64,000 nucleotides of DNA from Elymus sibiricus (GCA_039707655.1 CM077676.1:432179379-432243378), one strand, 5' to 3'; shown: positions 45,132 through 56,321, counted from the stretch's first letter. A program made the numbers and translations. The notes: generated from the sequence alone by a model not told the origin.

Positions 45132-46734
45132 CCCTTTTTAAATTCTCGGCCTTTATCAATGCCTTGTTATTTTTACGCCACGCCTTGGGTTCGAAGTGTT
45201 TCCAGTGCGGCGGTGTCCTCTTTGCATCCAAGCTCCAAAGCCGGACTGCATCCGAGGTGTCTTTTTGCAGCTGAGCTCCAACGCCGGACTGCATCCAAGG
45301 AGGCATAGGGTACCTCGTCTTTGAAAAAGTTTGAAGGAGGTTATCCGAGCTTAACGCCGAAAAAGTTCTCTATGGAGCCAGCCACTCGCAGCCGAGCTTT
45401 ATGCCGGACTGCTTCTGAGGTGGTGCACCACCTCGGCCGTGAGCTGATTTTTTATGGATTGGTGCAATTTATTCTCTGCCGAGATGTATAACCAGTAGCC
45501 CTCAAGGTGTGTGCCGGCCTAAAATCCGGGATGCGCCTGAAGGATATAACAAAACCGCTGATCCCAGTAGCCCCTGAGACTCAGGTCGATTCGCGAAATC
45601 GGCCTGAGGATCAATTCCTAGCTCAGCAGCATACTTAAAAACAGAAACGCGGTGTGCATAATTCCCGACACTCAGGCTGGGTGTGGCTGACCAACCTGAG
45701 GATCGTAATCTCTTCGGAAATTGTTCTGCACTTTTAAATTGACTGCATTGAATCGTCAATGCAGTAGCCCCCGAGACTTGGGTTGGGCCACATGGCCGAC
45801 CCTAGGATCGTATCTCCTCGGGAACTAGTTCAACTGCCATGTACATTTTGACAACGCCGAGGTGCAGCTCGGCAGAAAAGATGCCGAACTACAGGTCGGA
45901 AAAGATTTCCCGAGCAAAACCATCACGCAGAACACCTCGATCAAGAGGATGTCCCGCCTCCTGAAAGAAAAACATAAAAATAGGTTAAAGGTGCCATAAG
46001 CTCGGAAAACCAAAAAACTTTAGGAAAAACTTTACGTCCGAACTAAATCAACTTTTTTGGTGCCAATCCAAAAATTGGTCTTAAAATTAGTTTGTGCTTC
46101 CGTCGTGGTTTAACATGATACATCCGATCTCCAGACTTCAAGCGGGTCAGCCTTCGGCTTCAACCTCCTATCCCGAAGGCGGCGTGCTTCTTAGGCCAGT
46201 TTAGCGAACTAAACTCGAGCAGCTTTAGAAAGAAACCAGGCTATCCGGCTATTGACCACACACTCGCGTCGGAAAAAGGAGTAGTAGAAAATGACTTTGC
46301 AACGACTAAGAAGAAAACCCTTATTATAAAGCGGCACATATAAATTTAAGAGCCCCCAGTTAACCTGGTTAAAGGAAGTTATTTTTAATAAACATCATTT
46401 TTAACAAACATCGTTTTGAACAAACTAAGTTTTTAAAAAACAACGTTTATTTAACATAAACATAATGCTTGGTTGAACCGAGCAAAAATAAAAAAAATTA
46501 AAAGGAAATTGAGCATGAAAGCGGCTTAGCTGGTTAATGTGCTCGGTGTTGACGTGGGCCGAGCTTGCGACGGGTCGAGGTCCCAGCTCCCAAGCCGGTC
46601 CCGAGGTGTCCGGGCGAAGAGCTCGGCTTGATGAAGCGGTGACGTAGCGCGGTCTACGTGGCGAGGCGAAGCCCCTGGTCCAGCCGAGGTGACGAAGTTG
46701 GTCGGCTGGTGACGCCGAAGTCCCCGAAGTAGGT
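45132..46734 (-). other. Scaffold L: interior, middle part
   Basis: Runs parallel to L-n 24175-27260 but shorter. It has a two-unit version of the minisatellite (about 45225-45300), 'cagtagcccctgagactcag' phrases (45566, 45765) and a block matching L-n 26380-26560. The AT-rich stretch (46.37-46.47 kb) and the start of the GC-rich 'agccgaggtgacg' block follow. The module shared with E1 (L-n 25.6-26.2 kb) is missing here. No coding domain. It ends with TAGGT, the left TSD of E7. Confidence 0.75.
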
Positions 46735-48148
46735 TGATGCGTCTCCGTCGTATCTACTTTTCTAAACACTTTTGCTCTTGTTTTGGACTCTAATTTGCAT
46801 AATTTGAATGAAACTAACCTAGACTGACGCTGTTTTCAGCAGAACTACCATGGTGTTGTTTTTTGTGCAGAAATAAAAGTTTTCGGAATTGGATGAAACT
46901 TTTTGGAGATTTTTTATGGAATAAATCAAAATACTGGAGCCAAGATCCACTGGAGGGGGGCCCCCTGCTGCCCACGAGGCACCAGGGCGCGCCACCCCCC
47001 CCCCCCTGACGCGCCCTGGTGGCTGGTGGGGCCCACGTGGCTCCGCTGACCCTGATCTCAGGCCTATAAATTCATAATTCCAGAGAGAAAAATCAGAGAG
47101 GAAGTTTCATCGCGTTCTACGATACGGAGCCGCCGCCACCTCCTGTTCTTCATCGGGAGGCCAGATCTGGAGTCCGTTCGGGGCTCCGGAGAGGGGGGTC
47201 TTCCGTCATCGTCATCATCAACAATCCTCCATCACCAATTTCATGATGCTCACCGCCGAGAGTGAGTAATTCCTTCGTAGGCTTGCTGGACGGTGATGGG
47301 TTGGATGAGATTTATCATGTAATCGAGTTAGTTTTGTTAGGGCTTGATCCCTAGTATCCACTATGTTCTGAGATTGATGTTGCTATGACTTTGCTATGCT
47401 TAATGCTTGTCACTAGGGCCCGAGTGCCATGATTTCAGATCTGAACCCTTTATGTTTTCATGAAAATATTTGTGTTCTTGATCCGATCTTGCAAGTTATA
47501 CGCACCTGCTATATGTTATGATCCGCATACCCCAAGGTGACAATAATTGGGATTCTTTCCGGTGATTACCGTAGTTTGAGGAGTTCATGTATTCACTATG
47601 TGTTAATGCTTTGTTCTGGTTCTCTATTAAAAGGAGGCCTTAATATCCCTTAGTTTCCTTATGGACCCCGCTGCCACGGGAGGGTAGGACAAAAGATGTC
47701 ATGCAAGTTCTTATCGCAAGCACGTATGACTATATACGGAATACATGCCTACATTACATTGATGAATTGGAGCTAGTTCTGTGTCGCCCTAGGTTATGAC
47801 TGTTACATGATGAATGTTATCCAACATAATCACCGATCCAATGCCTACGAGTTTTTCACATATTGTTCTTTGCTAAGTTACTACTGTTGCTACTACTGTC
47901 ACAATTGTTACAAAACTATTGCTGCTACTGTTACTGTTACTATTATTGCTTTTGCTATCAAACTATCATACTACTGTGCTACTGATCACTCTGCTGCAGA
48001 TATTTAGTCTCCAGGTGTGGTTGAATTGACAACTCAACTGCTAATACTTGCAGATATTCTTTGGCTCCCCTTGTGTCGAATCAATAAATTTGGGTTGAAT
48101 ACTCTACCCTCGAAAACTGTTGCGATCCCCTATAGTTGTGGGTTATCA
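46735..48148 (+). repeat. E7: solo Athila-type LTR
   Basis: A 1414-bp block from TGATGCGTCTCCGTCGTATC to TAGTTGTGGGTTATCA with a perfect TSD TAGGT (46730-46734 / 48149-48153). There is no interior, PBS or coding sequence. It has the same GC palindrome as the E2 and E3 LTRs (46980-46993 / 47008-47021) around a long C run (about 46994-47006). The start is what I associate with the WHAM type. Orientation is inferred by similarity to the E2 LTR. Confidence 0.9.
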
Positions 48149-49365
48149 TAGGTTGATGAAGAGATGGTGAAGCCCCCGGTCTAGCCGAGGTGACGGAGCA
48201 GGTCAGCAAGGTGACGTTGCCGCCCCCATGCCAGCCGAGGTGTCGAAGCAGGTCGGCGTGGTGGACATCGGCTTGAAGAAGCAACGGCGCGGCGATGCCA
48301 ACGTAGGTCGGAACTTGTGACGCGGTCAATACCGGCTTGAGAAGTGACCGCACGGCGATGCTGGCGTGCCCGACCCGTACAATCCGTAGGGCAACGATCT
48401 TCTCTTGATGATTATTTGTCCTTCACGATGCCGAACTCTTGGTTGGCTCGCCGTGGTGATGCTCCGAGGCGGTTTGTCGTCGGCTTGATTGAGCGACGAC
48501 GCAGTCGATGCTGGCGCGGGTCGGTAGCCGTGAAGCAACGTGGTCGGGCCGATTTGACATCGGCGCGACAGTGGAGATCGCCTCGGAAAAGACTCAAAAT
48601 TTGTAGGCATGTGTTTGAGAACAACACACAATACCCTAAAAAAAATACCTTCAAAAAGGATGTCCAATATCCCGTTGATGAAGAAAGATGAATTCGGGTC
48701 GGATTCGTTTTCGTGTAGGAAACAGATCCGAAAATTGATGCACTCCTCGGACTCGTCCCGGAGTTTGAACGGTCAGATCGAGCTGAAATTTTGAGGGGTG
48801 ATCGATATGGGAATTTCGCAGCCGATGAACGGTTGGATCTTCCAAAGGACGTCCGAGCTAACTGCTGGACACCTCGCCCTAAACTTGTCCAGATTCCCGT
48901 TCAGATTCGACAGGGCTACGGTATATCGGAGATTGACGGAGATTCCTCCATCGGAACGCGATGAAATTTTACAGGGTTGTTCTCGACTCAATTCCACATA
49001 ATTCCACCGAAGCAATCGTTAAAGCGACACTCGAGGAGGCAGGGACGACGAACACGAATCCGCTGTCCAGAAAAACTGCACCGTCGCCTGAGGGCGATGT
49101 TAACGTCGAGCCCCCGAGCTCCATGGATGATTCCCCCATGATCTTGATAGAGATTGGAGTTGATGATGATGAAAGTATCCGTCCGATCTTGATGATCCGA
49201 CGCGGAGCGCAGTCCTCGGTCCAGCCGAGGTGACCAGTCGAGCCGGCGATGAAGATGCCGACATCGAAAATAAAGCTCGGTTCTGACACGTAGATCGCGC
49301 CGGAGACAATCTGAATTCCCATCGCACCGTGGCGACTGCCTGTAGGCTCTCAATGAAAGCACCAA
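48149..49365 (-). other. Scaffold L: leader and 5' interior
   Basis: Starts with the TSD copy of E7 and continues the GC-rich 'agccgaggtg' repeats. Then comes the leader homologous to L-n 27.75-28.45 kb and to L3 51.38-52.1 kb. On the minus strand it begins TTGGTGCTTTCATTGAGAG next to the LTR. Several ORFs of 60-140 codons lie on both strands, but the homologous leader in L-n has different ORFs, so I do not call any. Confidence 0.78.
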
Positions 49366-49781
49366 TGTCGGTTCTAAATCCGGCATATCTCGTAGTAGGA
49401 GTCCTAAGCTAGGCATCTTGGAGCGATGCTAACATGGACACATGATTTTACCCAGGTTCGGGCTCTCTCGAAGAGATAATACTCTACGTCCAGCTTTTGA
49501 TTGTATTCATATGGGGTATAGTACAGAGTACATGTATCTACCACGAGATTGTTGATCTAAATTATCCTCTAATCATCTAGCCTGGCCTCGGTTTATATAA
49601 TGTACCGGAGGCCTAGGGTTTAGGAGAGTCCTCGTCTTGGGCGCCAAGTCTTGTGAAGTCTTCCTTGTATATGTCATGGGTTGCCCGAAGTGGCCCATTA
49701 GTAAACCGCCATGGAGGTCCTCGGCCCGATCCACTTGGTCGGGAGTCGACGTGATGAGTACCCCCTAGTTCAGGACGTGCA
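49366..49781 (-). repeat. Scaffold L: 5' LTR
   Basis: About 416 bp, starting TGTCGGTTCTAAATCC on plus. The outer edge reads '...agttcaggacgtgca'. The family's terminal ACACCGTCA is missing or changed, so the exact boundary (49776-49781) is uncertain and no TSD can be read. The 3' LTR is 14275-14385 plus 29875-30093. Confidence 0.85.
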
Positions 49782-50387
49782 AAATATTAATGTGGAATTC
49801 GGTATAGAACGGCGACACTTACTTTTGATGATTAAGCTAATTTGTATGATTTAGACCTTTATTCTTTTGCACTAAGACACCTAAGAATTTTAGCTATATA
49901 ATGAGTAAGGTGTCTTAAAATTGATGGTGGGTGTTACAACGGGGTTTTTAAGTTGTAAAATATCACATGGCAATTCCAAAATTAGAAAAATTGGGGTCAT
50001 TCTAAAGTGATCCACACACATGATACCAATTTTTTTCTGTAGACACAAGTTAAGCAGTATTTTTTTTTCAACTTGTGATGAGCACAAGAACAAGCTGCAC
50101 AATACAATCATGACAGTCCTACTGAGTCTTCTACAGCTGTTTGGCTTCAGAGAGGTCTTCTTTTGTATTGAGGAGCTAGTTGATTGTAATCATATTATTT
50201 AACGAACAAAACTCCCATTTCCCCCAAAAAAATATGATCATATGACGTGAGAGTTGTTGCTCCAGATAATCAAATTAAGCAATGTGGCACCACTATTTTT
50301 CAGAACGCACATAAAAAATATGAAACTTGGACACTTTCATTCAGGGCAAATTAAGGTGCTTGAGGCCTTAAATTTCCTGACGGGAAA
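49782..50387. other. Non-repetitive-looking segment beside the F-box-like fragment
   Basis: An AT-rich stretch with no element hallmark I recognise. If the F-box-like frame is read on minus, this would be its 3' flank or 3' untranslated region. Short ORFs (49890-50111 and 50020-50202) lack domain evidence. Confidence 0.4.
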
Positions 50388-50690
50388 CTAAAGTAACATG
50401 GCCGTCTCTACACGAATGTATGGGGAGATCAAGCTTTCCTGGCAGAGCACTGGAGCAAACTTCAGGGCGCGCAGGCAGCCTACGAGGCGGTGAATGGTCT
50501 CTATTGTCCTCGTCACGGGGTCGTAATACCCTATCACCTTGCCCGTGTTGAGAAGCAGCCTCCCATCCCTAGGATCAGTATCGACTTCCAACACCACAGT
50601 GGCCGAAATCACTGTTCTGATCTTATACGCAAAGAATTGCACAAAATGAACTTGGCAGGAAAGTATTTCACGATCTGACCCTTTTAGAAA
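50388..50690 (-). pseudogene. Fragment of an F-box-protein-like C-terminus
   Basis: On the minus strand, up to the TAG at 50390-50388, the frame reads VISATVVLEVDTDPRDGRLL, then LNTGKVIGYYDPVTRTIETI and FAPVLCQESLISPY. A phrase with an 'LLNTG(K/R)VIGYYDP' core and a terminal 'CHESL(V/I)SP' is how I recognise C-termini of plant F-box-associated proteins. No F-box is present. Upstream, the frame runs into the repeat-rich end of the Mutator-like element near 50690, so the rest is missing: cut off by the MULE or left behind when the fragment was captured. The long ORF from 50807 mixes MULE end and fragment and is not a natural gene. Confidence 0.55.
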
Positions 50691-50963
50691 CGCCACAGCC
50701 CGCGGTGTTGCTGCCTCACATGGAAACGCCGAGGCACGCTGCGTTGCTGCCCTGCTAACGTGGCAGGCCAGAAACGCCGAGCCAGATAACGTTTCTGGAA
50801 ATGCCATAGGCCTCTGGCGTTTCTGCCCACCATTGAAACGCCAAGGCTAATGGCGTTTCTGCCCAAGATATTTAATTGGTCGTGGTCCCTCCCACTACAT
50901 CTCACCCACCACTCACCACTCACTCTCTTCTCCCCCATTGGTCCCCCCCCCCCGAGCTCAAGC
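50680..50963 (+). repeat. MULE left terminal region
   Basis: GAAACGCC or near copies occur at about 50690, 50718, 50772 and 50836, with GGCGTTTC-like copies at about 50788, 50814 and 50851, so the strands can fold repeatedly. A TTTAATTGG and a CT/CACC-rich tract follow. Ends with CAAGC, the left TSD of L3, after a C run at 50943-50953. Confidence 0.65.
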
Positions 50964-51383
50964 TGATGGTGTCCTGGACTAGGGGGTACTCACCACATCG
51001 TCTCCCGACCAGGTGGGTTGAGCCGAGGACCCCCATGGCGGTTCACTAACGGGCCACTTCGGGCAGCCCATGACGCATACAAGGAAGATTCCACAAGACT
51101 TGGCGCCCAAGACGAGGACTCTCCTAAACCCTAGGCCTCTGGTGCTTATCTAAACCGAGGCCAGGCTAGTCAATAGATAATCTGATATTCATTAGAACAA
51201 TCTCGTGGTAGCCACATGTACTCTGTACTATACCCCATATCAATACAATCAAAAGCAGGACGTAGGGTATTACCTCTTCGAGAGGGCCCAAAGCTGGGTA
51301 AAACTCTGTGTCCATGTTACCATCGCTCCATGACGCCTAGCTTAGGACCCCAACTACGAGATATGCCGGATTTGACACCGACA
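50964..51383 (+). repeat. L3 5' LTR
   Basis: 420 bp from TGATGGTGTCCTGGACTAG to TTTGACACCGACA; matches the L-n and L LTRs in reverse orientation. Confidence 0.9.
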
Positions 51384-52744
51384 TTGGTGCTTTCATTGAG
51401 AGCATCCTGGGTAGTCGCCGCGGTGCGATTGGAATTCAGATCGGCTCCACCGCGATCTACACGTCGGAGCCGAGCTACATCGTCAACGTCGGCATCTTCG
51501 TCGCCGGCCCGACTGGTCACCTTGGCTGGACCGAGGACTAGGCTTATCTTCGGATCTTCAAGTTCGGACGGATGTCTTCGTCATCATCAACTCCGATCTC
51601 ATCCGGGATCATGGAAAAAACGTCCATAGTGCTCGGGGGCTCAACGTCAACATTGCCCTCGCGCGATCATGCAGTTTTTTCTGGACAGCAGATTCGTGTT
51701 CGCCGTCCCTATCTCCTCGAGCGTCGCTTTGATGATTGCTTCGGTGGAATTGTGCGGAATTGAGTCTAGAACAACCCTGCAAAATTTCGTCGCGTTCCGA
51801 TGGAGGAATCTCCGGCGATCTCCTATATACCGGAGCCCTGTCGAATCTGGACGGGAATCTGGATGAGTTTAGGGCGAGGAGTCCAGCGGTCAGCTCGGAC
51901 GTCCTTTGGAAGATCCAACCGTTCATCGGATGCGGAATTCCCATATCTACCACCCCTAAAAATTTCAGCTCGATCCGACCGTTCAAACACCGGGAAGCGT
52001 CCGATGAGTGAATCAATTTTCGGATCTATTTTCTGCGCGAAAACAAATCCGGCCCGAGTTCATCTTTTTCATGAACAGATTATCGGACATCCTTTTTGAA
52101 GGGAATTTTTTATAGGGTATTGTGTTTTGTTTTCAAGCACGTGCCTGCAAATTTTAAGCCTTTTCCGAGGCAATCTTCATCGTCGCGCCGGTGTCAAACC
52201 AGCCCGGCCACCTTGCTCCATGGCTGCCGACCTGCGCCAGCATCGACTGCGCCGTCGCTTCATCGAGCCGACGACAACCACCTCGGATCATCACCTCGGC
52301 GAGCCGACCAAGAGTTCGGCACTGCTCTCCCTAATGATCGTCAAGATAACATCGTCACCTTATGGATTGCACGGGTCGGGCGCGCCAGCCTCGCCGCACG
52401 GTCACCTCTCAAGCCGGCATTGACCGCGTCACAAAGTTTCGACCTGCGTCGGCATCGCCGCGCCGTTGCTTCTTCAAGCCGATGTCCACCTCGCCGACCT
52501 GCTTTGACACCTCGGCTGGCATGGGGTTGCAACGTCACCTTACCGACCTGTTCCGACACCTCGGCTAGACTGGGGGCTTCGCCATCTCTTCATCAACTTA
52601 CTCCGGGGACTTCGGCGTCACCAGCCGATCAGCTTCGTCACCTCGGCTGGACCGGAGGCTTCGCCTCGCCACATCAACCGTACTGTGTCGCCACTTCGGA
52701 GTGCCGAGCTCCTCGCTCGGCCACCTCGGGCTTGGGGTCTGGGA
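50964..52744 (+). mobile_element. L3: one-ended copy of family L in the MULE, 5' LTR only, with a perfect TSD
   Basis: It begins with a full 5' LTR (50964-51383), then the PBS-type TTGGTGCTTTCATTGAGAG and a leader nearly identical to L and L-n. GC-rich repeats follow, matching L-n 27.1-27.7 kb on the other strand. Homology ends abruptly at 52744 (ggcttggggtctggga), where L-n goes on. No 3' LTR exists. Yet CAAGC occurs directly left (50959-50963) and directly right (52745-52749), as for a normal integration. ORFs spanning it (for example 52096-52908) run into MULE sequence and are not called. Confidence 0.85.
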
Positions 52745-53177
52745 CAAGCCCCGTTTCCCCTTTGTCTTCCCCACTTAAACCACCTCAAATCCTTGCAAAT
52801 CGATTGTGTTGGTCCGTGGATCCGGTGTCATTTCCGTTCCTTGAGGTAATCTCCTTCATCTCACAATTTTGTATTGGTTGGATTTGTGTATTTGGATGGA
52901 TTTGTTAATTTGGATCCTAACCCTAGTTTTGAACATTATTCCATAATATGATGTTTGTAGTGTTTACTAATTAGTATGGTTGGTCCAATAGTGTTGATTT
53001 GTGATGTGGATGAACAAAGCTTAGGGTTCGGGTTATGCTTAATGTTAGGATTTAGGGTTAGGGTTAGGGTTTGGGTAATGCTTATTGTTTATGGACAATG
53101 TTGTTCTTAGTGGTTTTGTATGCAATGTGTTATACTTTGCATTGTTCCTTTGTTGTACTTATGTTCCCCTTTTTTAG
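52745..53177 (+). promoter_or_regulatory. MULE promoter/5' region with telomere-like repeats
   Basis: The untranslated or promoter region before MURA. At about 53024-53071 it contains several TTAGGGTT/TTTAGGG units ('ttagggttcgggtt' and 'tttagggttagggttaggg'), the plant telo-box in complement (AAACCCTAA). No ORF. The final stretch (ctttgttgtacttatgttcccctttttt) is pyrimidine-rich and followed by 'tagatgg', so a 5' intron ending at TAG 53175-53177 is possible. Confidence 0.5.
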
Positions 53178-56100
53178 ATGGAGAAGATTGTGAATATTCA
53201 TTATGTTGACAAAGTGGGATTTATGAATGTTGATATTGTTGACAAGTATGAGGAAGTGTTGATATTTCTTGAGAGTCCAAGTTATGAAGAGGTTGTGCAA
53301 GAAACACGGATAAGATTAAAGTGGGTGGATGCAAGTGACCAAGTTGAATTAGTAGGAAGATATGATGTTGGGTCGGCACACAAGTGTCGAATGAAGACAA
53401 TGCCTATCAAGTCCAATTTGCATTGGGGTGCATATAAGGAGGTTGTTGCATCCTCGGAAGTCAAATCACTCGAAGTGTTTGCAAGTAAGGTGGTCAAGGC
53501 TCCTCTCTTTCATCTTGACTTGAACCAAACCTTAGTAGATGATGTGAGCCCGATTGTTGAGCAAAGAGTTGAATTGGAAGCCAATGCAATGAGCCAACCT
53601 CATGTTAGCCAATCAAATGAAGTTGAGGTGAAAGATATTAAACATGACAACGAGCAAGTTGATTATGTCAATGAGTATCCCCAATATGAGTTCGGAGGCA
53701 GTGCACCGATCAATGATGATGGTCATGACTCCGACGAAGAGTATGAGAGGCACCAGAACATTGTTGGTGACGTAGAGGCTGAAGTAAGGCATAAGGACAT
53801 GGATCCTGACATTATCTATCTGCGTGCTTGTGTGGATGACTCGGATGATGAAGGCCCGGTGAATGAGTTGGACGAGGATGGCTTCACTGAGAAAGAAGCA
53901 GAGTGGTACACAAAAATCACCGGTAGGGATCACAAAGTTCCCTTGTTTTGTGATGTTAGCCTTGCAGATAAGGCTATAGTCGACGGTGGCATGGGCAAGA
54001 CAATTGAGGCTAGACAGTTCCCAAGTAGTACACCCGACGAGATTTATATGTCTTACCTAAGGAAAGGTTTGATGTTCGAGCACATGCTAGAATTCAAGAT
54101 GTGGTTGTGTGAGTATGCTGTCAAACACCACAGGCCTTTCATAGTTGTTCACTCGGACTGCAACAAGCGATACACCGTGAAATGTGAGGTAGAAAGATGC
54201 AAATGGAAAGTCAATGGAAGACTCATGAAAGATGGTTGGTGGAAGATAACTAGTTGCAAAGCCACTCACCAATGCACACTGCCGAACATAGAAGCACGGA
54301 CGACACACCATCAGCTAACCTCGGAATTCATCGGTTATAAATACCAGAAACATATAGCCGAGGATCCAACCATTAAAGTGAAGTTGTTGATGAGTTGGGT
54401 TGAAGATAAGTTTGGATATAAGGTCAAGTACGGGAAGACATGGAAGGCCAAGCAAGTCGCTCTTAGAATGTTGTATGGTGGATGGGAAGAGGCGTACAAC
54501 ATGCTACCCAGGTTGTTGGGAGCGATGTCCTATAGAAACCCAGGAATGTACCACTATGTCCAAGATATTGAAGGAGTGTTCCGTCGTGCCTTTTGGACGT
54601 TTGGCCCATGCATTGCAGCTTTTGAGCATTGTCGTCCGGTTTTGTCTATAGATGGAACATTCTTGACAGGCAAATACAAGGGAACACTCATGATAGCAAT
54701 GGCACATGATGCTAATGATCAGGTGTTGCCTGTGGCATTTGCTTTGGTGGTCGTGGAGAACCAAGACAACTGGAAATGGTTCATGAGACTTGTGAGGAGC
54801 ACGGTCATTCCTCCGAATAGGGAGGTATGCATCATATCCGATCGGCACCAAGGCATATTGAAGGCCGTGGATATTCACATTCCAGGGCATGCGAGGCTTC
54901 ACCACCGATGGTGTACGAGGCACTTCGTTGCAAACTTTTACAGGGCTTGTAAGAACAAGGATCTTTGCAAGGATCTTAACTCTGCATGTGTAGCCTTCTC
55001 CGTTAAGTCGTTCACGACACGCTTGGACAAAATCTATGAGAAGGCAAACGAAGGTGGGAAAGAATTCCTACAAAGGAATATTGATGAGAGACACAAGTGG
55101 TCACGGGCATGTGACGAAGGAGGCATGAGATATGCTGACATGACAAGCAATCTTGTTGAGTGCTTCAACTTTGTCTTGAAGGGTGCCCATCAGTTAACGG
55201 TGATGGCAATAGCGGAATATACCTATTACAAGCTAAATGAGTATTTTCTGAAGCACTCCGATGAAATCGACAAGTTGATTGGCGATAGTGAGAAGCCTTC
55301 CAATGAGATATATTCGAAGAAGGTTGCCGAGTGGCTAGAGTATCAGAAAGACAAGTCAGCCATCCAGCGAGCCACCTGTTTCGATAATGTTGAAATGAAA
55401 TACCAAGTGAATGAGCCAGGTGGGACAACGAGAGATGGAGAATCATATGGTGGTCGCTCATTTAAGGTGGCTCTTCGGACATGGCATTGCACTTGTGAGC
55501 GGCCTAGTAAGTACCACTGGCCATGTTCGCACATGATGACGGCGGCCCGCATGAGGAATTTGCCCGTCTCTGATGGAGTAGTTGTGAGGTTACATGAATT
55601 CAACTTGCAAACTCATAAGTTAACATGGGCGTCTAGATTCCACCCTTTTCTGGACGCATCATAGTGGCCAGAGTCTCACGGCCCTAACATTAGGCCGGAT
55701 CAGGAGATGATGGTACAACCCAAGGGTAGAAGGAGAACAAAGCGATACAGGAACGATATGGATGAACTCATGAGCACCAGAGAGTTTGGTAGTGGACATT
55801 TCATGGAGCCATGTGATAGGAACCAATGCGGTGATTGCAATGAAACGACACACAACAAGAGGACTTGCAAAACAAACAAAACTTCAAAAGGGCACAATGC
55901 TTCTACTAGTGATGCCGGTGGCAGAGGTGGTTCAAGTGGTGGTCGTAGAGGTTCCGGTAGGGATCCTCTTGGTGGCCGAGGATCCGGTGGTGGTGTTGGT
56001 GGTGGCCGAGGATCCGGTGGTGGACTTGCTGGTGGACGAGGATCCGGTGGTGCTGTTGGTGGTGGCCGAGGATCCGGTGGTGGACTTGGTGGTGGCCGAG

Positions 56101-56321
56101 GTTCCGGTGGTGGACTTGGTGGTGGCCGAGGTATAAGTGCTGGTGGTCATGGTAGAGGCCGAGTTACCGATGGTGGTGCTCGTGGCAGAGGTAGAGGTTT
56201 GGGTGGTGGTAGAGGAGGTTTCATGGGTAGAGGCCGTGGTAATGCTAGAGGAATGTTTGGATACCTAGATGGACCATTTCCGTATGTGGCTGCATTTCAA
56301 TATTATTTTCATGTTGTATAG
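53178..56321 (+). pseudogene. MULE transposase (MURA), intact except for one in-frame TAG
   Basis: ATG 53178 opens 828 codons to TAG 55662-55664. The same phase continues to 56321, so the full protein would be about 1047 residues. The N-terminal third is acidic. A MuDR-type domain follows (about 280-365; MLEFKMWLCEYAVKHHRPFI, C..C..W, C-H at its end). The MULE DDE domain has VLSIDGTFLTGKYKG (Asp 492), CIISDRHQGILKAV (Asp 555), CTRHF (about 579) and SNLVECFN (Glu 661). A SWIM zinc finger has Cys 771, Cys 773, Cys 783 and His 785. Past the TAG come a CCHC knuckle (CGDCNETTHNKRTC) and a long Gly/Arg repeat tail. It would cut and move MULEs from the nucleus if expressed. The TAG truncates the knuckle and tail but leaves the catalytic part. 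Confidence 0.9.
55920..56225 (+). repeat. In-frame Gly/Arg tandem repeats in the MURA tail
   Basis: About six units of roughly 36 bp with the core GGTGG(C/A)CGAGG(A/T)TCCGGTGGTGG encode GGGRGSGGG(L/V)-type repeats between about 55965 and 56140, followed by more irregular RG-rich text (GRGRVTDGG, GRGRGLGGGRGG). RGG-rich tails often bind nucleic acid; here this is inference. Confidence 0.8.

Noticed and set aside
52096..52908. 270-codon plus ORF across L3 and MULE
   Set aside because: It crosses the L3/MULE junction at 52744, and its L3 part is translated GC-rich repeats; homologous places in L and L-n have no matching ORF.
53024..53071. Interstitial telomere as a chromosome-fusion scar
   Set aside because: Only a few degenerate units in a MULE promoter region, far too short; promoter telo-box is the simpler reading.
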